Shown: in pieces, positions 38,601 through 47,600 of the stretch
Numbering within the stretch: position 1 is the first letter of the stretch
Layout: the number at the start of each line of letters is the position of its first letter
NCBI RefSeq assembly: GCF_000242635.2
Contig: NC_017770.1
Location: forward strand, 682,001-746,000
From: Solitalea canadensis DSM 3403
GTDB taxonomy: Bacteria; Bacteroidota; Bacteroidia; Sphingobacteriales; Sphingobacteriaceae
Length of the DNA stretch: 64,000 nucleotides
Direction of reading: 5' to 3'
The notes under the pieces: model-generated
The model's input: the letters and a program-made list of their open reading frames with translations, nothing else
Told to the model about the DNA's origin: nothing
The model's database searches: none
Program-made: the position numbers and the translations under genes

Positions 38601-41600
38601 TAGTCACTGTTACAGTAAATCCGCGAGTTGAGGCAGCGGGCATTACAGCAATCAACCAGTCTGTTTGTGAGGGTTCTTCAGCCACCTTAACAGCTACGGT
38701 TTCCGGGATAGCTAACCCGGTTTTTAAGTGGTATGCCGATGCCGGCTTAACACAGTATTTGTCTACTGGCGCTGATTATATTACGCCTTCATTAAATTCA
38801 CCAAGAATCTATTACGTAACGGTAACCGGAACCGGGATGTGTGAAAATGCTCCTGATTCTGCCAAAGCCGTAACTGTAACGATACTCAGAAATGCCACTG
38901 CTGCAGACGTATCGGTAAATGTGCCACGTACCTGCAACGGAACAACAGCCACGCTAACGGCTTCAAGTACCACCATTAGCGGAGCAACCTTCAACTGGTA
39001 TGCAGATCCCGGCTTAACAACGCTGGTTGGTTCGGGAACTACATTTATAACTCCGGTGTTATCAACAACTATTACTTATTACGTAACGGCAAGCAATTCG
39101 ACTGTTTGTGCTAATAAACCGAATAATGCCAGGGTAGTAACCGTTAATGTGCTGCCTCGTTATACTGCAGTCACCTTTACTCTTGATAATGCCCCTTTGT
39201 GTTCAGGAAATGAAGCGATCATAACAGCTTTGACTCCTGGCGTTATAAATCCGCTAGTGAAATGGTATGCCGATCAGTCGTTAACTCAATTGTTGGCAAC
39301 AGGAGTAACGTATAAGTCGTTACCATTAGCCTTATCTGCAACATTCTATGCAGTTGTATCAGGAGATAATTATTGTGAACCGACAATTCCATTTACAGTA
39401 AATGTTGCGGTAAGCCCATTGGCAACGGCGGCAGACTGGTCGGTAGTGAGTAATCCACCTGCTTGTTATGGCTCGTCCGCAACCGTAAGCCTTGCCAGTT
39501 CAACGATCAGTGATCCCGTATTTAAATGGTATAGTGATGCCGGTTATTTATCGCTTATACATACGGGCGCTACTTTTACAACCCCTCCATTAACAAGCAA
39601 TACTAACTACTATATTACTGTAGCAAGTGCTTCTGGTGCAAAGTGTGAAAATCAGGATGGAACGCAGTTTGTTACCGTGATTGTTAATCCTTTATCCACC
39701 GCTGCAGATATCATTACCCAAAGTAACAGCACCTGTGTGGGAGGTACTGCACGGCTTTCTGCTTCGCTCAATCCTGCGAGTACAATTGTTAATCCCGTTT
39801 TTAAATGGTATACCCATTCCGGAAATACACTGGTAAATACAGGCCCTGATTTTACACCGCCAATACAGACAATCGCAGGAAGTTTTGTTTCTTATAAAGT
39901 AACGGTAAGCGGAGATAACAGATGCGAGAACATTAACTCCTATGCTTTGGCAAGTTTAAACACAAGAAAGTATACCGATTCAACAGACATCAATGTAAGT
40001 AATCAGGTTATTTGTTCCGGTACAAATGCTACTTTAACTATTAGCACTCCTGCAATAACAGGGAGTGCTAACCAGATTAAGATATACAATGATGAAGCAT
40101 TAACAAATTTACTTTCAGAACAACATGGATTGGGAGCTACTTATACGATCACTTTTGCAACTCCGGTACTTACATCTAGCACCAATTATTACATAACTGC
40201 GTTAAGTAACACAGATTGCGAAAATTTACCGGGTACTGCTAAAAAGGTAACAGTGGTGGTAAATCCGCTACCAAACCTCGCAATCAATACCATAACTCCA
40301 ACGTGTGATCCATATAATGATGATGGAGTGTATACAGATCTTACAAATGCTGCCATTACTGTCGGAAGCGGTGCCGGTACATTTACTTACTGGGCAGATG
40401 CATCAGCTACCGTACTCTTACCTAATCCACAAAAAGTATATGCAGGAAATACTTATTATATCAAATTGACAGATGTAAATGGATGTTCAGTTGTTAAACC
40501 TTATGTATTTAATACAGTTGATAAACCTATACTAACAATAACGAACCCTGTTCCTGTTTGCGAAGGAACTCAGGTAGATCTAACCCTGCCATCAATTACG
40601 GCCGGCAGCAGCCCTGGTATCACCTTGAGTTATTATACGGATATAGCTGCAACAGCTGCAGTTGCCGATCCGCAGCATATTAGTGTAAGCGGAACCTATT
40701 ATATTTCAGCGGTACATTCTTCCGGAGGGTGTAACCGGATAAAAGAAGTAAATGTGGTTATTTATCCCAAAGGTAAGGCATCAGATATTACAGCAACAAA
40801 TACTACTATCTGCAACGGACAGATTGCAATATTAACCGCAACAGCTACCGCTTTCCCATCAGCGATTATAAATTGGTACAGTGATGCCTCGCTTAACACC
40901 TTGGTTGCATCCGGCAATAGCTATACAACGCCAGCCCTAACTTCAACAACTAATTATTACCTCACTGTAAGCAGTGGCGATGAATTATGTCCAAATGATC
41001 CTGCTGAAGCAAAAATAGTTACAGTCAATGTAAGCCGTATAGCAACTCCAGCTGATATTGACGTAACAGTAACGCCCACTTGTTCTGGTAGTACAACCGA
41101 ATTAACTGCTATAAGCGGAATAACAGATGCGCAGTATACATGGTACAGCGATTCTGCACTTACCACTGCTGTGGGAACGGGAGCCAGTTTTAGAACCCCG
41201 GCACTTACTTCCTCTGTTAATTATTATGTAACAGTAAGTGGAGTAGGAGTTTGTGCTAATTCAGCAGCAACCGCAAAGGCCGTAACGGTAACAGTATTGC
41301 CTAAAGCTACTGCCAATGATATAAATGCTTCGCCGACAGTTACTTGTAATGGAAATACGGCAGCATTGGAAGCGTGGACTACAACTGTTGTGGGTCCGGT
41401 ATTTAAATGGTATAGCGATGCATCACTTACAAACCTGGTATTTACAGGCGGAGAATTCACTACTCCGGTGCTTTCTGCCAATACCACCTATTATGTTACG
41501 GTAAGTGGAAATGGTATTTGTGAGAATGAGGCTGCGGGAGCAAAATCAGTTTTGGTAACAGTAAATAGGAATTCTACAGCTGCAGACATAGAAAGCAGTG

Positions 41601-44600
41601 ACGAGACAATCTGTTCGGGATATTCAGCAGAGTTGCGTGTATCATCATCAGTTGGATCTCCGATATTTAAATGGTATGCTGATGCAACATTAAATACATT
41701 GTTGTTCACCGGAGAAAATTTTACAACTCCACCATTAACAAGTACTACGTCTTACTTTGTCACCGTAAGTGGGGATGGCGTTTGTGAAGGTCCGGGTGGA
41801 GAGGTTTCTACAGGAAAACAGATAACCGTAACAGTATTACCTAAAGCCGGTGCGTCTGATTTAACCGTTACCGGAGATAATATTTGCGAGAATGAACAAG
41901 CTACGCTTACAGCCATAACCTCTTTAACCAATCCGGTTATAAAATGGTATGCTGATGCCGGGCTCACCCGGTTTTTGGCGTCCGGAACTACCTATACTCC
42001 AGCCGGACTATCACAAACAACTTCGTTTTATGCAACTGTGCAAGGAGATGGTGTTTGTGAAAGTGAACCTACAGGGGCTAAACAGGCTACTGTTATTGTA
42101 AGCAGGCATGCAGTGGCAAATGATATTCAAGGCAGTGGTGCTGAAATATGTGCCGGAGGATCTGTTCAGCTTCAGGTTTCCACATCGCTCACCAATCCTC
42201 AGTTTAGTTGGTTTGATAATGCTGCCTTAACCGGAGTTCCAATAACTACAGGGAATGTATTTAATACTCCCGCTCTTTCTGCAACTACAACTTATTATGT
42301 TGCGGTAGCAGGCGATGGTGTTTGTTTAAACCGTTCTGACGAAGGAAAAGCGTTAACAGTGAAGGTAAATCGTTTGGCAACTGCTTCTGATGTGTCGGTA
42401 ACCGGAATAAGTGAGCTGTGCAGCGGATCAACCACCACATTAACAGCTAATAGCACAACAGTTAGCAACCCGATCTTTTCATGGTATGATACAGCCGATT
42501 TAAGCGGTAATGCATTATACATTGGCTCATCTTATACTACTTTACCGCTATCTTCAGATAAAACCTATTATGTTACTGTTACAGGTACTGGTGTTTGTGC
42601 CAATCAAAGCGTCTCGGCCAAAAGTATAAGCATTAAGGTAAACCGGTATGCAACTGAAATCGATATAACCACAAATGATGTTCAGATTTGCAGCAATGAA
42701 GTGGCAAACTTGCAGGCTTCCAGTACTATTGACAACCCTGTATTTAAATGGTATGATAAAGCCAATTTAAGTGGCGTTCCATTAGCTACAGGTAGTAATT
42801 TCATTACTCCCACACTTTCGGTTTCAAAAATTTATTATGTTTCAGTTTCGGGTGTTGGCGTATGTGGAAATCAGCCTAATAATGGAAAAGCTGTATTGGT
42901 TTCAGTAAGCAGGAGAGCCACAGTAAATGATATTCAGGCTGAGCATGATAGTACCTGTTATAATTCGGGTGCTACATTAATAGCCTCGAGTATAAGCGTT
43001 GCCAATGCTCAATTCAAATGGTATACTAATCCTGATCTAACAGGAACGCCTTTAGCTACAGGGGCAACGTATACAACCCCTAACTTAACTCAAACAACCA
43101 CTTATTATGTATCGGTAAGTGGAAATGGGGTTTGCGAAAATTTACCTCAAGCTGCCAAACCGGTAACATTAACCGTAATCAGAAACGCAACCGCTACTGA
43201 TATCTCAACTAATAACATTACTGTTTGCAGTGATGAACAAGCAATACTTACAGCATCAAGTACTACTTTAACAAGAGCAGTATTCAAGTGGTATAATAAT
43301 GCAGATTTGCAAGGCACTCCGCTTCACATCGGAACGAGTTTTACCACTCCGCCATTAACAACAACTACAAGCTATTATGTTTCGGTAATTGGAGATGGGG
43401 CTTGTGAAAATTTACCGGGTACCGGAAAGCAGGTAACCGTCACTGTTCAACGCTATGCAGAAAATGCTGATATTGTAGGTGCCGGCACAACTATTTGTTC
43501 AGGTTCTTCTGCGTCATTAACTGTTACCAGTGGATCTTTAAGCGCTCCACAATTCAGTTGGTATGATAATGCTGCATTAACAGGGGTTCCTTTGGCTACA
43601 GGAGCTAGTTTTACAACACCAATATTAACAACCAGCACTACTTACTATGTTGCCGCAACCGGAATAGGGGTGTGTAAGAATCTGGCAGGAAATGGTCATG
43701 CTGTTACAGTTAATGTTAATCGCATTGCAACTGCTACTGATATTAATGCTTTAGATAAAACAATTTGTGAAGGAACTCAGGTAATGCTAACGGCAAGTTC
43801 ATCTTCCGTTATCAACCCTGTTTTTAGTTGGTATGCTGATGCGGCATTAACACAATTAGCAGGAACAGGCTCATCATACACTACTTTGCCTTTAAATGCA
43901 ACTACAAGCTATTATATCACTATAACAGGAAACGGGGTTTGCTCCAATACAGCTGCGAGTGCAAAGGTTGTTAATGTAACGGTAACCCGTCATGCCACTG
44001 CAAGTGATATTACTATCAGCGGAACACAACAGGTTTGTGAAGGCTCTTCCACTACATTAACCGCCACCAGTTCTGTTGCCAATGCAGTGTTCAGGTGGTT
44101 TGATAATGCCGGCTTATCAGGAAATCCAATATCAACCGGAGCTGTTTTTAATACTCCGATGCTAAGTACTACCACTACGTATTATGCTACGGTTTCAGGA
44201 GATGGTGTATGCGAAAACCTGAGCGGTACGGCTGCCAGTATCGCAGTTGTGGTAAACAGATATGCCACTGCATTAGATATTGCGGCAGAGGATAAAACAT
44301 TATGCAGCGGACAATCAATTAATTTAAGTGCATCAACCACAACGTTAACTAATCCAATATTTACCTGGTACGATAATGCAGCACTTAGTGGAACACCGGT
44401 GGCAACCACCTCATCTTTTACAACTCCGGCCTTAACAGCTACCACTACTTATTACGTTGTTGTAGCTGGTGATGGAGTGTGCAGAAATAAAGCAGGTACA
44501 GCCAAAGAAGTAAGGGTTACTGTTAATCGTAACGCTGTTATTGCTGATGTAACTTCTGCAGATGTAACCGTTTGTAACGGAGCATCAGCATTGTTAAGTG

Positions 44601-47600
44601 CCGAAAGTACGGTTGCAGGAGCCATTTTTAAATGGTATGCCGAACCATCGCTGACTAACTTACTTACTATTGGCGATGAGTTTACTACACCTCCACTGAG
44701 TAGCACAACCACTTATTATGTTACTTTTTCAGCTGCTGGAGTTTGCGAAAGCTCCGGTTCTGCAGCAAGACCGGTAACTGTTACCGTAAATAGAAATGGT
44801 ACAGTAGCTGATATATTTAGCTCTGATCCATCGATCTGTAGTGGGGAAACCACAACACTTACAGCAAGCTCTTCAGTAGTTAATCCGGTATTCAGGTGGT
44901 ATACGGATGCGTCATTAACAACACTATTAACAATAGGTGATAGGTTTACCACTCCTGCATTGACAACTTCAACAACGTATTTTGTAACAGTTACAGGAGA
45001 TGGCGTATGTGAGGGTCCTGCCGGGGTAGTTACCACGGGTAAAGTGGTTACTGTTACAGTGAATCGTCATGCCGTTAATTCAGATATCACTATAAATACA
45101 CCTGCTGCAATTTGCGAAGGAACTAGCATAACATTAAATGCATCAACATCAACAATAGCTAATGCTGTATTTAACTGGTATGCTGATGCTGCTCTTACTC
45201 AGTTTATCACATCTGGTAGTCAGTTTATTACTCCCGCACTTCTTAATAACACCACATATTATGTGACAGTTACAGGTAACGGGGTCTGTGAAAATAATAC
45301 GGGTACAGCAGCTTCTGTGAGCTTAACGGTTAACAGGAAGGCTGTGGCTGCAGATATTACCGCAGCCGGACAAACAATTTGTTCGGGCGCAACAGCAACC
45401 CTTAATGCAACATCTTCATTAACTAATCCTGTTTTTACATGGTATAGTGATGCCGCACTAACAACTGTTGTGGCAACAGGAGTATCATTTACTACTCCGG
45501 CATTAAGTCAAACCACTAGTTATTATGTTACAGTTAGTGGTAATGGGGTATGTGAGAATGAAGCCGGAGCTGCAAGAATCATAACAATAAATGTAAATAA
45601 CAATGCAACAACTGCTGATATTCAGGTCGACAATATAACCGTGTGCAGTGGTTCATCAGCTACATTAAGTGCATCGAGCACTACGATAAGCTCACCACAA
45701 TTTAGCTGGTATAGTGATGCTGCATTAACACAATTGGTAAACACCGGAACCGACTTTACAACGCCTGCGCTTACTACCACAACTAATTATTTTCTTACCG
45801 TATCTGCAGCTGGTATTTGTGCCAATGGTATAACAGATGCCAAACAGGTAACAGTTACTGTTAACCCATTGGCAGATACAATTAGCATTTCGGTAGCTGA
45901 TCAGGTTGTTTGTCAAGGATCATCGGCCGTTCTGACAGCCAGTGCTTCTTCGATAAATAATCAGGAATTTAACTGGTATAGTGATGCTGCTTTAAATACA
46001 TTTATTTCAAATGGAGCAACTTTTACTACGCCCGCATTAACTGTAAGCAGCGTTTATTATGTTACTGTAAAGGGTGATAATGTGTGTGAAAGCCGAGCAA
46101 AAGCGGTTCATGTTACTGTAAACAGAACTGCGGTGGCTTCTGAGATAACAGTGCCGGATCAGCTGATCTGCATCGGCCAAAGTACTACTATAACTGCTTC
46201 TGCGCCGGGAGTAGCAAATCCCTCATTTAACTGGTATAGTGATGCAGCATTAACTAACCTTATTTCAACAGGTGTTACATTAAACACTGGAACTTTAATT
46301 ACTTCAACCATTTACTATATAACGGTTTCCGGTGATGATGTATGTGCCAACATTGCCGGAAACGCTAAAGCAGTTACCATTGGGGTAACACCACTTCCGG
46401 TAATTACTCACTTATTTGTAAAAGCGCCTACGGTGATTTGCAGTGGAGAAAGCACTACTTTGAGTGTAGGCGTGGCCGAAGCAAATCCTTCATTTGTGTG
46501 GTACAGTGATGCTGCCTTAACCAACCAGATAGGAACGGGTGCTACTTTTACAACTCCGGTTTTGACTCAAACAACCACGTATTACGTAACAGTTGCTGGT
46601 CCAACTATTTGTTCCGGTGCGGTACTAACAGGTTTTCCGGTTACTGTGATCGTAAATCCTCGCCCAGTAGCTGCTGATATCACAATTACAGATGTTTCTA
46701 TTTGTAAAGGCACTGCTACTCAATTAACAGCAACAAGTTCAACGGTTCCAAACCCGGTATTTAATTGGTATGCTGATGCAGGCTTAATAAACAAAATATT
46801 CACAGGAGCCACTTACACAACTCCTGTGCTTTTACAAAATATTACGTTGTATATTACTGTTTCGGGAACTGATGTATGCGAAAATTTAGCTGCAGATGCT
46901 AAAACAGTAAATGTAGCCGTTACGCCAAATGCCACAGCTGCAGATATAACTATTTCAGATGTAGTTATTTGCACAGGAAATGGCGCTACCTTAACGGCTG
47001 GCAGCACCATTAACAATCCAATATTCAATTGGTATAGCGATGCTTCGTTGACCAATCTTCTTGCTGATAATACAGCTACGTTTACCACACCTGTATTAAC
47101 CGGAACAACTACCTATTATATAACTGTTCAGGGTGCTGGCATTTGTGAAAATCAGGCAGGAGCAGCAAAAACAGTAAGTGTTTTGGTTCAGCCAACTGTG
47201 CCATCTGATGCATTTGTAGTAAATAATGAAACGATTTGTAGTGGTAACTCAGCTCAGTTGTCGGCCTCAACTTCCATTGTTAGTAATCCTGTATTTAATT
47301 GGTATAGCGATCCGGCATTAACCAATTTGTTAACAACAGGAACAACCTTTAATACTGGAAATCTTTCTGTAGCTACTAATTATTATGTAACTGTCAGTGG
47401 CTCAAATGTGTGTGAAAGTACACCTGATAGGGCAATGGTTGTAACCGTAACAGTAAATAATCCGGCAACAGCAGCTGATATTCAGATAACTGACGCAATA
47501 GTTTGCAGTGGCGCCGGAACGATTTTAACGGCCTCTAGCACCCTGGTAAATCCGGTATTTACCTGGTATGAAGATGCCGCCTTAACTACTGTTTTAAAAA

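Noticed and set aside
33164-47088. More than twenty antisense frames of 60-107 codons opposite the giant gene
   Set aside because: They follow the module period of the sense strand and share composition, which is expected when a repetitive coding sequence is read on the other strand. No independent start or motif was seen.
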